NCBI GenBank assembly: GCA_913777325.1
Contig: CAJYSA010000007.1
Coordinates: forward strand, 42,858-106,857
From: an uncultured Sphingomonas sp.
GTDB taxonomy: Bacteria > Pseudomonadota > Alphaproteobacteria > Sphingomonadales > Sphingomonadaceae
Reading direction: 5' to 3'
DNA length: 64,000 nt
Part shown: positions 40,983 through 51,184 of the stretch, piece by piece
Numbering within the stretch: the stretch's first letter is position 1
Layout of the letters: each line of letters opens with the position of its first letter
Translations under genes and position numbers: made by a program
The notes under the pieces: generated by a model
Told to the model about the DNA's origin: nothing
The model's database searches: none
The model's input: the letters and a program-made list of their open reading frames with translations, nothing else

Positions 40983-43900
40983 TCAGGTTAAGCTCATCAG
41001 GCTGGCATTGCCGCCCGCCGCGGTGGTGTTAATCGACGTCGACACCTCCTCGACCAGCCAGTCCAGCCGATAGCCGGTGCCCGAGGCTTGCGGGAGCACG
41101 ATTGGGCCGGGCAACGCCGCGAGCGTGCCGAGCACCTCGCGCACCCGCACGGCATCGCCCTCGATCAGCGCACCGGCAAAGGCGCTCTGCTCACGCCGCC
41201 AGTCGTCGACGACCTGAACCCGCGCCGCGACGGTGGGGGGAAGGATTGCCAGCGCCTCGTGCAGCGCGGCGGCGTCGCCTACCACCACGTCGTTCCCAGC
41301 CGCCAGTGCGGCGCCCAGTTGCTCGAACAATCCGTCCCGCGTCTGCGGGAGCGCCAGGACGCGTCCGCGCGGGTGGAGCGCGTAGATGTTCCGCTCCCCC
41401 ACCGGCCCCGCCAGTTCGGTCTGCGCGCCGAGCATCGACGCCACCACCGCGCCACGCACCCGCGTGGCCGCCGCCATGTCGCCCGTCTCCTCCAGCCGAA
41501 GCGCGAGATCGCGCGCGGCGGGATCGGCATGATCGGACACCACCGGCGGCGAGAGTTCGCCACCCATCACCAGCCGACCCAGATAGAGCGGGCCGCCGGC
41601 CTTGGGACCGGTGCCGGACAGGCCGCGCCCGCCGAACGGCTGGACGCCGACGACCGCGCCGATGACGTTGCGGTTGATGTAGAGATTGCCCGCCTTCACC
41701 CGGCTGGTGACGTGCGCGATCGTCTCGTCCAGCCGGGTATGCAGACCGAACGTCAGGCCATAACCGGTGGCGTTGATGCGATCGATCAGCCGATCCAGCT
41801 CCACGCGGCGGAACCGGACGACGTGGAGGACGGGGCCGAACACCTCACGCTCCAGCTCGGCGATGTCGCGCAACTCGACGATCGTCGGCGGCACGAACGT
41901 GCCATGTGCGGTGTCGCCGGACAGGGCGACCTGCTCCACGCGGTGCCCCGCCGCGCGCATCGCCGCCACGTGCTTCTCGATCGTGGACTGCGCCTCGGCG
42001 GAAATCACCGGGCCGATATCGGTGGCCAGCGTGTCGGTGCGCCCGAGCGACAGCTCGTGCAGCGCGCCACGGATCATCGTCAGCGTCCGGTCGGCGATCT
42101 CCTCCTGAAGGCACAGGATGCGCAAGGCCGAGCAACGCTGCCCCGCGCTGTCGAACGCGGAGGCGATCACGTCGGCCACCACCTGCTCGGCCAGCGCCGA
42201 GGAGTCGACGATCATCGCATTCTGGCCGCCGGTTTCGGCAATGAACGGAATGGGCGCGCCATCGGGCAGCAGTCGCTTGGCCAACTCCTTCTGGATCAGC
42301 CGCGCAACCTCGGTCGAGCCGGTGAACATCACCGCCATCGTCTCCGGCGCGGCGACCAGCGCCGCACCGACCGCGCCGTCGCCGGGGACCAGTTGCAGCA
42401 CCTCGCCCGGCACCCCGGCCTCGTGCAGAATCGCGACGCCCTGTGCCGCGATCAGCGGCGTTTCCTCAGCCGGCTTGGCGAGAACCGCGTTGCCGGCCAC
42501 CAGCGCGGCAGCGACCTGCCCGGTGAAGATCGCGAGCGGGAAGTTCCATGGGCTGATGCAGGTGACCACCCCCAGCGGACGCTGTGCCGCCCCCAACGTA
42601 GAGCGTGCCTGTTCGGCATAGTAGCGCAGGAAGTCGATCGCCTCGCGCACCTCGGCGATGGCGTTGGGCAGCGACTTGCCCGCCTCGCGCACGATCAGCG
42701 CCAACAGCTTCGGCATCCGTGCCTGCATGATATCGGCGGCACGGTCGAGCATCGCGGCGCGCTCGGGGGGAGCGATCGCGGCCCAGTCCGCAGCGGCACC
42801 CCGGGCGACGGTCGCGGCGGCGGCAGCGTGTTCGACGGTCATGTCGCGCACCACGCCCACGCGGTCGCGGTGATCCGCCGGATTGAGCACCGCGCGCTCG
42901 ACGCCGATGGTGCCGGCGGTCCACGAACCCTCCGCCGCCATCGTGGCGCCCAGCGACGCCAGCACCGTCTCGTCGCTCAGGTCCAGCCCGGCGGAATTCT
43001 GACGGGCGCCATACAGCTCGCCGGGCAAAGCGAGCTGCGGGTTCTTCTGCCCGGGCGAGGCCATCCGGCGCACGGTGTCGGCCGGGTCCGCGACCAGATC
43101 GGCGATCGCGACGTCCGGATCGGCGATCCGGTTCACGAACGAGGAATTGGCGCCATTCTCCAGCAGACGGCGAACCAGATACGCCAGCAATGTCTCGTGC
43201 GTGCCGACCGGCGCATAGATGCGGCACGGGCGGTTCAGCTTGTCGGCCCCGACCACCTCGTCATACAGCGGTTCGCCCATTCCGTGCAGGCACTGGAACT
43301 CATAATCGCCGACCGTGAAGGCGGGGCCGGCAAGCTGGTAGATCGCGCTCAATGTCTGCGCATTGTGGGTCGCGAACTGCGGGAACACCGCGTCGCGCGC
43401 CGCCAGCAGCTTTCGCGCGCAGGCGATATAGGCAACATCGGTATGGATCTTGCGTGTATAGACCGGGAAATCGGCCAGACCATCGACCTGCGCGCGCTTG
43501 ATCTCCGCATCCCAATAGGCGCCCTTGACCAGCCGGACCATGATCCGGCGTCCCGACCGGCGGGCGAGGTCGACGATCCAGTCGATGACGAACGGACAGC
43601 GCTTGCCATACGCCTGCACCACGAAGCCCAGCCCATCCCAGCCGGCGAGATCGGGATCGGTGGCCAGGCTTTCGAGCAGGTCCAGCGACAGTTCCAGCCG
43701 GTCGGCTTCCTCCGCGTCGATGTTCAGCCCGATGTCGAAACGTTTGGCCATCACCGCCAGTTCCTTCACGCGTGGCAGCAACTCGTCCATGACCCGCGCC
43801 GCCTGCGCCCGGACATAACGCGGATGAAGCGCCGACAGCTTGATCGAGATGCCCGGCCCCTCGTAGATACCCCGGCCCGCCGAGGCGGTGCCGATCGCGG

Positions 43901-44603
43901 TCACCGCATCCTCGTAATCGCGATAGTAGCGATCGGCATCCGCCGCGGTCGTCGCCGCTTCGCCCAGCATATCGTAGCTGTAGCGGAACCCGCGCGCCTC
44001 CAGCGGACGCGCGCGCTTGAGCGCTTCGGCGATCGTCTCCCCCGTGACGAACTGCTCGCCCATCATCCGCATCGCCATGTCGACGCCGCGACGGATCACC
44101 GGCTCGCCCGCGCGCGCGATCAGCCGCGTGAGCGCCGCGCCCAGCCCGCTGTCATTGACGCTGCCGGTCAGCTTGCCGGTGACGACCAGGCCCCAGGTCG
44201 CGGCATTGACGAACAACGAGCGTCCATCGCCGACATGCGCACGCCAGTCGCCGCCCGCGATCTTGTCGCGGATCAGTGCGTCGCGCGTCGCGGTATCGGG
44301 AATGCGCAGCAGCGCCTCGGCCAGGCACATCAGCGCGACGCCCTCCTGGCTGGACAGCGCATATTCCTGCACCAGCCCCTCGACCCCGGTGCCCTTGTGC
44401 TTGCCCCGCAGCGCGGAGACGAGCGCGGTCGCGGTCGCCGCCGTCGCCGCGCGGATCGTATCCGGCAGCGTCGCGGCGTCGATCAGCGGCGCGAGGCACT
44501 CGGGCTCGCTGCGACGATAAGCGGCCGTGATCGCCTGACGCAGCGCGGTCGGCGTGCGGACGGGCGGCGCGAAACGGGCGAACGGGGGCAGGGGTGCGGT
44601 CAT
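40983..44603 (-). CDS. putA: Bifunctional proline dehydrogenase / glutamate-semialdehyde dehydrogenase
   Basis: 1206 residues; oxidises proline to glutamate in two channelled steps at the membrane. The FAD barrel domain (about 190-480) has GISIKLSALHPRY and RLVKGAYWDAEI (Lys360). The aldehyde dehydrogenase domain (about 555-1010) has CISPWNFPLAIFTGQ, ETGGQNAMIVDSS and AGQRCSALRILC with catalytic Cys824. A further ALDH-like C-terminal domain follows. There is no N-terminal ribbon-helix-helix DNA-binding domain, so this is a long, non-repressor (type B) PutA. ATG at 44603 follows AGAGGA. A divergent Lrp-type gene is the likely regulator. Confidence 0.96.
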   Translation of the reverse strand: MTAPLPPFARFAPPVRTPTALRQAITAAYRRSEPECLAPLIDAATLPDTIRAATAATATALVSALRGKHKGTGVEGLVQEYALSSQEGVALMCLAEALLRIPDTATRDALIRDKIAGGDWRAHVGDGRSLFVNAATWGLVVTGKLTGSVNDSGLGAALTRLIARAGEPVIRRGVDMAMRMMGEQFVTGETIAEALKRARPLEARGFRYSYDMLGEAATTAADADRYYRDYEDAVTAIGTASAGRGIYEGPGISIKLSALHPRYVRAQAARVMDELLPRVKELAVMAKRFDIGLNIDAEEADRLELSLDLLESLATDPDLAGWDGLGFVVQAYGKRCPFVIDWIVDLARRSGRRIMVRLVKGAYWDAEIKRAQVDGLADFPVYTRKIHTDVAYIACARKLLAARDAVFPQFATHNAQTLSAIYQLAGPAFTVGDYEFQCLHGMGEPLYDEVVGADKLNRPCRIYAPVGTHETLLAYLVRRLLENGANSSFVNRIADPDVAIADLVADPADTVRRMASPGQKNPQLALPGELYGARQNSAGLDLSDETVLASLGATMAAEGSWTAGTIGVERAVLNPADHRDRVGVVRDMTVEHAAAAATVARGAAADWAAIAPPERAAMLDRAADIMQARMPKLLALIVREAGKSLPNAIAEVREAIDFLRYYAEQARSTLGAAQRPLGVVTCISPWNFPLAIFTGQVAAALVAGNAVLAKPAEETPLIAAQGVAILHEAGVPGEVLQLVPGDGAVGAALVAAPETMAVMFTGSTEVARLIQKELAKRLLPDGAPIPFIAETGGQNAMIVDSSALAEQVVADVIASAFDSAGQRCSALRILCLQEEIADRTLTMIRGALHELSLGRTDTLATDIGPVISAEAQSTIEKHVAAMRAAGHRVEQVALSGDTAHGTFVPPTIVELRDIAELEREVFGPVLHVVRFRRVELDRLIDRINATGYGLTFGLHTRLDETIAHVTSRVKAGNLYINRNVIGAVVGVQPFGGRGLSGTGPKAGGPLYLGRLVMGGELSPPVVSDHADPAARDLALRLEETGDMAAATRVRGAVVASMLGAQTELAGPVGERNIYALHPRGRVLALPQTRDGLFEQLGAALAAGNDVVVGDAAALHEALAILPPTVAARVQVVDDWRREQSAFAGALIEGDAVRVREVLGTLAALPGPIVLPQASGTGYRLDWLVEEVSTSINTTAAGGNASLMSLT

Positions 44604-44664
44604 CGCGTAAAGATCCTCTCGACGGCGCCACATAACCGATAGCTGGCTGGCGATCCGCCCGCAT

Positions 44665-44685
44665 TTCGGGCAGAATCGTGCCGAA
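44665..44685. promoter_or_regulatory. Candidate PutR (Lrp-type) operator
   Basis: An imperfect palindrome TTCGGGCA-N6-TGCCGAA, 20 bases before the Lrp-type gene and 62 before putA. Central placement in the divergent promoter suits an Lrp-family activator of putA. Assigned by symmetry only. Confidence 0.4.
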
Positions 44686-44704
44686 CGAACCTATTTGAGG
44701 GCGT

Positions 44705-45190
44705 ATGGCAGATCAGATGGACGCGAAAGGCGCGCCCGCCGGGCAGATCGACACGTTCGATCGCAAGATCATCGATGCGCTGCGCGCCGAGGGCCGGCTG
44801 TCCGTTGCGGAGCTGGCGCGTCGCGTCGGATTGTCCAAGACACCGTGTCAGGTCCGGCTGCGGCGGCTGATCGACGGCGGCTATATCCTCGGCTTCCGCG
44901 CGATCGTCGATCCCGCGCGGCTCGGGATCGATCATGTTGCCTTTACCGAGGTGAAGCTGTCCGACACGCGCGAGGCCGCACTCGACGAATTCCGCCGCGC
45001 CGTGCTGCGCATCCCGGAAGTGGAGGAATGCCACATGATCGCCAGCAGCTTCGACTATCTGCTCAAGGTACGCACCGCGGACATCCGCCGCTATCGCGAA
45101 GTGCTGGGCGAACGCATCTCGTCGCTGCCGCACGTCGCCAGCACCTCCACCTTCGTGGCGATGGAGACGATCCGCGACGCCGGACTGTGA
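44705..45190 (+). CDS. Lrp/AsnC family regulator, PutR-like
   Basis: 161 residues. Winged helix (about 18-75: FDRKIIDALRAEGRLSVAEL, RVGLSKTPCQVRLRRLID) and RAM domain (about 80-155, with IPEVEECHMIASSFDYLLKV). Divergently placed 101 bases from putA. In Rhodobacter and Agrobacterium the Lrp-like PutR activates putA in response to proline; gene order and the absence of a repressor domain in this PutA fit that model. Confidence 0.9.
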   Translation: MADQMDAKGAPAGQIDTFDRKIIDALRAEGRLSVAELARRVGLSKTPCQVRLRRLIDGGYILGFRAIVDPARLGIDHVAFTEVKLSDTREAALDEFRRAVLRIPEVEECHMIASSFDYLLKVRTADIRRYREVLGERISSLPHVASTSTFVAMETIRDAGL

Positions 45191-45193
45191 GGC

Positions 45194-45352
45194 TTAGTGA
45201 TTCTTGAGCGCGACGATGCACAGGATCGCGCTGATCGTGGCGATCAGCGTCAGAAACAGGGTGAAGGCGAGAACCTTGGCGTGGCGGCGGACACGCTGGC
45301 GACGGTGATAACGGCTGACGATGACCCGGACTCGATTGTTGCACCTGCGGCA
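45194..45352 (-). pseudogene. Possible frameshifted small membrane-protein gene
   Basis: A 52-codon frame ending in TAA reads as a basic segment (VIVSRYHRRQRVRRHAKV) followed by a clear membrane helix (LAFTLFLTLIATISAILC) and the end IVALKNH. No ATG, GTG or TTG occurs in that frame, but an ATG (MPQVQQ) lies at 45350-45348 one frame away, so a single-base shift would join them. It could be a decayed gene, an unrecognised start, or chance. The rest of the gap to 45401 shows nothing more. Confidence 0.35.
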
Positions 45353-45401
45353 TCAACACTAGCGATGCCGCCTTGCTCCGCGATGAAGCGACTAGGTCGG
45401 T

Positions 45402-46259
45402 TCATCGCCCGCATGCGCCATCCGTGGCGATCGCGGCGTGCGCCGCCTCCTGCAGCGCCGCCGTCTCGGCTTGCGAGAAGCCGAGGTCACCCGCAGCGCC
45501 TTCCGCCGCGCCGAGCGTGCGCGGATCGATCCCGGTGACCCGCGCGAAGACGACCAAGGCCTCGAGATAATAGCCGTAGCTGCTGGCGTGATATTGATCG
45601 TAGGACCACAGCGGCATGCGCGAATAATCGATGCCGTCATAGGGGTTGGCATCCGCCGCCCCGCTGTTGATCGCGCAGGTGAATGCCTGCCCGACCGGTG
45701 CCACGTCGGCGCGGGCGCGGGCGGCGGCGCGATCGGTGGCGCGGCGCAGGTCGCCGGCCATCGCCGCGACCGGGGTGCCGGACCAGCGACGCCCCGCCAG
45801 GAACACCAGGTCCGGACGGGTCCAGGTGGCGGTCATCGTGAGCGCGACGCGCGGATTGAAGCGACGGAACAACGCCGCGATCCGATCGGCCTCCGCGATC
45901 GTCGTCGCGGCGTCGCCGGGGCGATCGGGATCGAGGGTGCTATATTGTTGCAGCACGACGTGATCCCAGGCGCGCCCGATCGTTCCGCCACGCTGCGCAA
46001 GGTGCCAGCCCAGCGTCTTGCCGGGCGAGGTTTCCAGCGACACCTGCCAGTCGAGTCCGGACTCCTGCGCAAACCGGCTGAACAACCCGGGCACGCCACC
46101 GATCGCCTCACCGTTCAGATCGGTCACGCGATCGGCGTTCAGCACGCGCACTGGCGAATTGGCGCCGAAGGTGAAGCTGTTACCGACGAACAGGATCGTC
46201 TTCGCCGCGACGGGCGACGGAAGAAGGGCGAGCGAGAGGGCGAGGGGCAGGTTGCGCAT
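45402..46259 (-). CDS. Secreted SGNH/GDSL-like hydrolase
   Basis: 285 residues with a signal peptide (about 1-19, ending PVAA). [16 protein letters not shown] is block I with GNS as the GDS variant; the [11 protein letters not shown] segment near residue 235 fits the late Asp-His pair. [14 protein letters not shown] resembles block III. SGNH hydrolases remove acyl or acetyl groups from sugars or lipids. Divergent from the cysteine-synthase-like gene. Substrate not known. Confidence 0.8.
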   Translation of the reverse strand: MRNLPLALSLALLPSPVAAKTILFVGNSFTFGANSPVRVLNADRVTDLNGEAIGGVPGLFSRFAQESGLDWQVSLETSPGKTLGWHLAQRGGTIGRAWDHVVLQQYSTLDPDRPGDAATTIAEADRIAALFRRFNPRVALTMTATWTRPDLVFLAGRRWSGTPVAAMAGDLRRATDRAAARARADVAPVGQAFTCAINSGAADANPYDGIDYSRMPLWSYDQYHASSYGYYLEALVVFARVTGIDPRTLGAAEGAAGDLGFSQAETAALQEAAHAAIATDGACGR

Positions 46260-46381
46260 GGCCACCGCGCATACCTTTAACGGCGCATCGCGTGAACCGG
46301 CATCCTTCCCGAAACGGTTGCGACGCAGCGACGATTGCGGCACCCGGCCATGTGGGTACGGGGCGGAAGGATGATGGTTTG

Positions 46382-47503
46382 GTGGTGGGGAGGGCAAAGG
46401 AAATCGGCGCGTCGACGAACAACAATGCCGGCGCGGGCGCGACGCGCGCCTGGCTTGACGAGGCCGTGCGCCGGATCGAGGCGGACTTCAACCGCTCCGC
46501 CGATACGCATCTGATCCATCTGCCGCTGCCGCGCTATCCGGGCATCGACCTGTACCTGAAGGACGAAAGCAGCCACCCCACCGGCAGCCTGAAGCACCGA
46601 CTGGCGCGCTCGCTGTTCCTCTACGCGCTCTGCAACGAGTGGATCGGCGCGGACACGACCGTGATCGAGGCATCATCGGGCTCGACGGCGGTCAGCGAAG
46701 CCTATTTCGCGCGGATGCTGGGGCTGCGGTTCATCGCGGTGGTGCCGTCCTCCACGGCAGCGCCCAAGCTGGATGCGATCCGCTTCCACGGCGGCGAAAT
46801 CCACGCCGTCGACGATCCACGCACGATCTACGACGCCGCGCACCGGCTGGCGGCGGAAACCGGCGGCCACTACCTCGATCAATTCACCTATGCGGAACGC
46901 GCGACCGATTGGCGGGGCAACAACAACATCGCAGAGAGCATCTTCGCGCAGATGGCGCAGGAGCGACACCCCATCCCGGCGTGGATCGTCTGCGGCGCAG
47001 GAACCGGGGGCACGTCGGCGACGATCGGGCGCTTCATCCGCTATCAGCGGCATGCATCGCGCTTGTGCGTCGCGGATCCCGAACAATCGGTGTTCCATCG
47101 CCATTTCGCCGATCGCGGCACGACGTTGCTGCGCGAGGGCAATGGTAGCTGCATCGAAGGCATCGGTCGCCCGCGCGTCGAACCCAGCTTCGTGCCGTCC
47201 GTCATCGATCACATGATCGCGGTGGCCGATGGCGACAGCATCGGGGCGATGCGCGCGCTGTCGCGGCGGCTGGGGCGCGGCGTCGGCGGATCGACGGGCA
47301 CGAACCTGTGGGCGTGCCTGAAGCTGGTCGAGGCGATGGCGGCGCGTGGTGAGCACGGCAGCATCGTCACGTTGCTGTGTGACGGTGGGGATCGTTACGC
47401 CTGCACCTATTACCGCGACGACTGGCTGAGCGCGCGGCACATCGCGTGGCATGCGGCGGAGGCCACGGCGCGCGTCGCCCTCGGCATTCCGAGCAGCGGG
47501 TGA
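46382..47503 (+). CDS. PLP-dependent cysteine synthase family protein
   Basis: About 373 residues, fold-type II PLP enzyme. [15 protein letters not shown] holds the Schiff-base Lys, [12 protein letters not shown] the Asn-loop equivalent and [14 protein letters not shown] the phosphate cradle. It is larger and more divergent than CysK and most like the uncharacterised 'cysteine synthase family' proteins (Cds1-like), some of which are cysteine desulfhydrases. Starts at TTG 46379, GTG 46382 or GTG 46292 are all possible; GTG 46382, 12 bases after AAGG, is used here. Confidence 0.8.
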   Translation: MVGRAKEIGASTNNNAGAGATRAWLDEAVRRIEADFNRSADTHLIHLPLPRYPGIDLYLKDESSHPTGSLKHRLARSLFLYALCNEWIGADTTVIEASSGSTAVSEAYFARMLGLRFIAVVPSSTAAPKLDAIRFHGGEIHAVDDPRTIYDAAHRLAAETGGHYLDQFTYAERATDWRGNNNIAESIFAQMAQERHPIPAWIVCGAGTGGTSATIGRFIRYQRHASRLCVADPEQSVFHRHFADRGTTLLREGNGSCIEGIGRPRVEPSFVPSVIDHMIAVADGDSIGAMRALSRRLGRGVGGSTGTNLWACLKLVEAMAARGEHGSIVTLLCDGGDRYACTYYRDDWLSARHIAWHAAEATARVALGIPSSG

Positions 47504-47599
47504 CGCCGCAGCTTGACAGCCCGCACGCCCCGCAACAATCGCAAGGGCATGCGCGCGGCATGATGCATCACCGCGCGGGGCGGCAAGAGGGTAGACAGG

Positions 47600-48670
47600 A
47601 TGGGGGGGCAACGTCAGTCGGTGACGATCCGGCATGTCGCCGCCGATGCCGGCGTGTCGATGCAGACCGTCAGCCGCGTCATCAACAACGAGCCGAACGT
47701 GCGCCCGCACATGGCGGAGCGTGTCCGCGCCTCGATCGCGAAGCTGGGTTATGTGCCGTCGATCGCGGCACAGCGGTTGAGCGGATCGCGATCCTATCTG
47801 ATCGTCGCGCTGAACGACCGGGAGCGCACGCTGGCCGACTGGCGCAGCCGCCAGGGCAGCGATTGGGTGAACCAGATGCTGTTGGGCGGGATGCTGACGT
47901 GTGCGGCGCACGGCTATCGCCTGATCGTCGAGCTGGTCGATACCGATCATGCGCAGGTCGAACGCGAATTATCCGGCGCGATCGCGGCGCTGCGGCCTGA
48001 CGGCGTGATCCTCACCCCGCCGCATTCCGACAATCCCCTGATCCTCGCGATCCTCGCGGCCCGTCACATCCCGTTCGCGCGGATCGGATCCTGCGCCGAT
48101 GGTCCGGGCTTCACGATCGACATGGACGATCGCGGCGCTGCGGCCCTGGCGACCCGGCGGCTGATCGACCTGGGGCACCGGCGGATCGGCTTCATCGCCG
48201 GGCCGACCGACTACGCGCAGAGCGAACGGCGCGTGGCCGGTTGGCGCGACGCGATGGCGGCGGCGGGACTGGCCGACACCGGGCTGCTGGCCCCCGGCGA
48301 CTTCGGCTTCGCGTCCGGCACCCGTGCCGCGACGCAATTGCTCGATCTCGCGCCCGCGCCGACCGCGATCATCGCCAGCAACGACCAGATGGCGCTGGCG
48401 GCGCTCGATCAGGCGCGCACGCGCGGCCTCGCGGTGCCCGACGACCTGTCCATCGTCAGTTTCGACGACACCCCGGTGGTGCGTTATACGCATCCGCCGC
48501 TGGCGGCGATCTCGCAGCCGATTGCGGATGTCGCCGCGCGCGCCGCCGAGATGATCATCGCGCGCACCATGGGCAGACCGGTGGAGGAGGAGCGGGTGGT
48601 CATCCCCTCCGCCTTCGTCCCGCGCGCCTCGATCGCTCCGCCGCGTCCACCGCACTGTGTTTCCTTGTAA
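47600..48670 (+). CDS. LacI family transcriptional regulator
   Basis: 356 residues. The N-terminal helix-turn-helix has IRHVAADAGVSMQTVSRVIN, then the hinge region RLSGSRSYLIVA, and a periplasmic-binding-like sugar domain (HRRIGFIAGP, AIIASNDQMALAALD, LSIVSFDDTPVVRYTHPPL). It is 73 bases upstream of DUF1080-GMC-subunit 3 on the same strand, so it is likely their sugar-responsive repressor. No obvious palindromic operator was spotted in the short gaps. Confidence 0.93.
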   Translation: MGGQRQSVTIRHVAADAGVSMQTVSRVINNEPNVRPHMAERVRASIAKLGYVPSIAAQRLSGSRSYLIVALNDRERTLADWRSRQGSDWVNQMLLGGMLTCAAHGYRLIVELVDTDHAQVERELSGAIAALRPDGVILTPPHSDNPLILAILAARHIPFARIGSCADGPGFTIDMDDRGAAALATRRLIDLGHRRIGFIAGPTDYAQSERRVAGWRDAMAAAGLADTGLLAPGDFGFASGTRAATQLLDLAPAPTAIIASNDQMALAALDQARTRGLAVPDDLSIVSFDDTPVVRYTHPPLAAISQPIADVAARAAEMIIARTMGRPVEEERVVIPSAFVPRASIAPPRPPHCVSL

Positions 48671-48743
48671 AGTCACCCACAGCCGTTACTCCATGCCGGC
48701 AACGCCACCGCCGGCAGCGCGGGGCAACTTCGGGAGAACGACC

Positions 48744-49493
48744 ATGCGTTTCGCACTCGGCATCGGCGCGGCCCTTTTGATCGCGGCATCGCCCGCCGCC
48801 GCGGGTCCGCCCGCTGGTCGACCCAACACGTTGACGGCGCGCGAGCGCGCGCAGGGATGGCGCTTGCTGTTCGACGGGCGTGACCTGTCGGGGTGGCGCT
48901 CGTTCGACGGCAGCGCGCCGTCGCGCGGATGGACGGTGCGCGACGGCACGTTGATGCTGACCAAGGCCGACGGCAAGATGAGCGGCACCGATCTGGTCAC
49001 CGACGCGATGTTCGGCGCGTTCGAACTCTCGCTCGACTGGAAGGTGCAGCGTGGCGGGAACAGCGGCGTCCTCTACCTCGCGCGCAACGTATCCGGTGCG
49101 CCGCTGCTGTACGAGAGCGGGCTGGAGATGCAGATCCTCGACAATGCGGGCCATTCCGACGGAAAGATCCCGACCCATCGCGCCGGCGCGCTTTACGACA
49201 TGACGGTGCCGCGGGAGGGTGCGTCGCATCCCGCGGGCACGTGGAATCACGCGCGCCTGCTGGTGGAGCCGGGCCGGATCCGGCAATGGCTGAACGGGGT
49301 GCCGACCGCCGACGTCTCGTTCGGCGACGCGGCCTGGCGGCAGCGCGTCGCGGGATCGAAGTTCGCGACGATGCCGCACTTCGGCGCGTTTTCGAGTGGG
49401 GTGATCGGCCTGCAGGATCACGGAGAGCCCGTGGCGTTCCGCAACATCAAGCTGCGCCCGATCGGCCCGTCCGCCGTGGCGGCGGCGCGCTGA
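48744..49493 (+). CDS. Secreted DUF1080 3-keto-disaccharide hydrolase
   Basis: 249 residues, single domain. Signal peptide to about residue 21. WRLLFDGRDLSGWRSFDG, FELSLDWKVQRGGNSGVLYL, GLEMQILDNAGH and NHARLLVEPGRIRQWLNGVP are the family blocks. In Bacteroides and others such proteins cleave 3-keto-glucosides. It overlaps the GMC oxidoreductase start by one base (TGATG), which strongly suggests they act on the same sugar: oxidation at C3, then cleavage. Confidence 0.9.
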   Translation: MRFALGIGAALLIAASPAAAGPPAGRPNTLTARERAQGWRLLFDGRDLSGWRSFDGSAPSRGWTVRDGTLMLTKADGKMSGTDLVTDAMFGAFELSLDWKVQRGGNSGVLYLARNVSGAPLLYESGLEMQILDNAGHSDGKIPTHRAGALYDMTVPREGASHPAGTWNHARLLVEPGRIRQWLNGVPTADVSFGDAAWRQRVAGSKFATMPHFGAFSSGVIGLQDHGEPVAFRNIKLRPIGPSAVAAAR

Positions 49494-51184
49494 TGGCGGG
49501 CGCGGACGCGACGTTCGACGTCATCATCGTCGGTTCGGGGGCGGCGGGCGGCATGGCCGCCTACAGCCTGACGCGTGCCGGACTGCGGTGCCTGATGCTG
49601 GAGGCGGGGCGCAGCTACGACCCGCAAGCGGAGGTGAACATGTTCGCCCCCGAGAGCGACGCGCCGTTGCGCGGCGCGAGCACCCCCGACAAGCCGTTCG
49701 GCTATTTCGACGCGACGGTCGGCGGCGGCTGGCAGGTGGAAGGCGAGCCCTATACGATGCGCGAGGGCAGCGATTTTCGCTGGTATCGACCCCGGATGCT
49801 GGGCGGGCGCACCAACCATTGGGGACGTCACGCGCCGCGCTTCGGACCGTATGACTTCAAGCCCTTCTCACGCGACGGGCTGGGGGTCGACTGGCCGATC
49901 GGCTATGACGATGTCGCGCCGTTCTATGACCGGGTCGAACGGATGATCGGCGTCAACGGCGGCCCGATCGGGCTGGAGAACCACCCGGACTCGCCCCCCG
50001 GCTGCCTGATGCCGCCGCCCAAGCCGCGCGTGACGGAAATGCTGATCACCGCTGCGGCGGAAAGCCTGGGGATCCCGGTGCGCGCCGCGCACACGGCGGT
50101 GCTGACGCGCGACATGCCCGACAAGGTCGCGCCGCGCAGCGCCTGCTTCAACGCGACGCCGTGCACGCGCGGCTGCACGATCGGCGCGATGTTCCAGACG
50201 ACCACCTCGTTGCTGCCGATGGCCAAGGCCACCGGCAAGTTGCGGCTGGTGACGGATGCGATGGTGTCGCGGGTGGTGATGGGCAAAGGCGGCCGCGCCG
50301 CCGGAGTCGAATATGTCGATCGCAAGAGCGGGGCGCGGCACCAGGTGACGGCGCGGGCCGTGGTGCTGGCGGCGGGCACCGGCGAGACGACACGGTTGCT
50401 GCTCAACTCGGGCGAGCAGGGGCGCGGGATCGCCAGTTCGTCGGGCGAGTTGGGGCGCAATCTGACCGATTCCACCGGCGCGTCGTTTCGCGCCTATATT
50501 CCGGGGCTCGCCGGTCGCCCGCGCTACAATGAGGACGGGATCGGCGGCCAGCACATCTACATCCCCTTCTGGCAATATCAGGAGCAGAAACGCGGCGAGC
50601 TCGACTTCGCGCGCGGCTACCATTTCGAGATCGGCGGACGGTTCGGCATCCCGCCGGCGGATGCGCTGCCGCGCGGCTGGGGGCCGTCGCTCAAGCAGGC
50701 GGTGCGCGCCGCGTCGGGCGCGACCATCAACCTGACGCTGCGTGGCGAGATGATCCCCAACAAGGACACGTTCTGCGAGATCGATCCGACCGTGAAGGAT
50801 CGCTTCGGCATTCCGGTGCTGCGCTTCGCGTTCAAATGGTCGCGTCACGAGGTCAACCAAGTGGCGCATGGCCGCCGCGCTGCGCATTCGGTGTTCCGCC
50901 GCATGAACGGCACGATCCTCGATCCCGATCTGCCGCCGGAAAAGATCATGACCGCTGGCGGTGAGATCATTCACGAGCTCGGCACCGCGCGCATGGGGGC
51001 CGATCCGCGCTCCTCGGTGGTGGATAGCTATGGCCGGGCATGGGACGTGAACAACGTCGTGGTGATGGATGGCGCCGCCTTCGCGTCCGGCCCGCACAAG
51101 AACCCGACGCTGACGATCCTGGCGCTCGCCTTGCGCGCGTCGGAGCGGCTGGCGGCCCAACTGACGACGGGAGCGGCGGCATGA
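49493..51184 (+). CDS. GMC oxidoreductase, glycoside 3-dehydrogenase catalytic subunit (LacC-like)
   Basis: 563 residues, FAD enzyme. DVIIVGSGAAGGMAAYSLTR binds FAD; MLGGRTNHWGRHAPRF is the second GMC block; a Cys-rich segment (CFNATPCTRGCTIGAMF) is typical of gluconate-2-dehydrogenase-like members. HELGTARMGADPR and the terminal GPHKNPTLTILALALR hold the catalytic His/Asn pair. No signal peptide: such subunits are carried across the membrane by the Tat signal of the small subunit, encoded next with an ATGA overlap. Oxidation of the C3 hydroxyl of glycosides is inferred from family and context. Confidence 0.9.
   Translation: MAGADATFDVIIVGSGAAGGMAAYSLTRAGLRCLMLEAGRSYDPQAEVNMFAPESDAPLRGASTPDKPFGYFDATVGGGWQVEGEPYTMREGSDFRWYRPRMLGGRTNHWGRHAPRFGPYDFKPFSRDGLGVDWPIGYDDVAPFYDRVERMIGVNGGPIGLENHPDSPPGCLMPPPKPRVTEMLITAAAESLGIPVRAAHTAVLTRDMPDKVAPRSACFNATPCTRGCTIGAMFQTTTSLLPMAKATGKLRLVTDAMVSRVVMGKGGRAAGVEYVDRKSGARHQVTARAVVLAAGTGETTRLLLNSGEQGRGIASSSGELGRNLTDSTGASFRAYIPGLAGRPRYNEDGIGGQHIYIPFWQYQEQKRGELDFARGYHFEIGGRFGIPPADALPRGWGPSLKQAVRAASGATINLTLRGEMIPNKDTFCEIDPTVKDRFGIPVLRFAFKWSRHEVNQVAHGRRAAHSVFRRMNGTILDPDLPPEKIMTAGGEIIHELGTARMGADPRSSVVDSYGRAWDVNNVVVMDGAAFASGPHKNPTLTILALALRASERLAAQLTTGAAA

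Noticed and set aside
40983-44603. PutA as its own repressor
   Set aside because: The N-terminus lacks the ribbon-helix-helix domain of trifunctional PutA, and a divergent Lrp-type gene is available.
41088-44642. A 1184-codon open frame on the plus strand opposite putA
   Set aside because: It mirrors putA codon by codon in GC-rich DNA, is rich in Arg, His and Asp, and shows no domain. The minus strand encodes an unmistakable PutA.
50450-50500. DSTGAS in the GMC oxidoreductase as an ApbE flavinylation site
   Set aside because: The Asp is one residue too close to fit D-x-x-[ST]-G-A-[ST], and the segment lies inside the conserved GMC fold, so it is probably coincidence.
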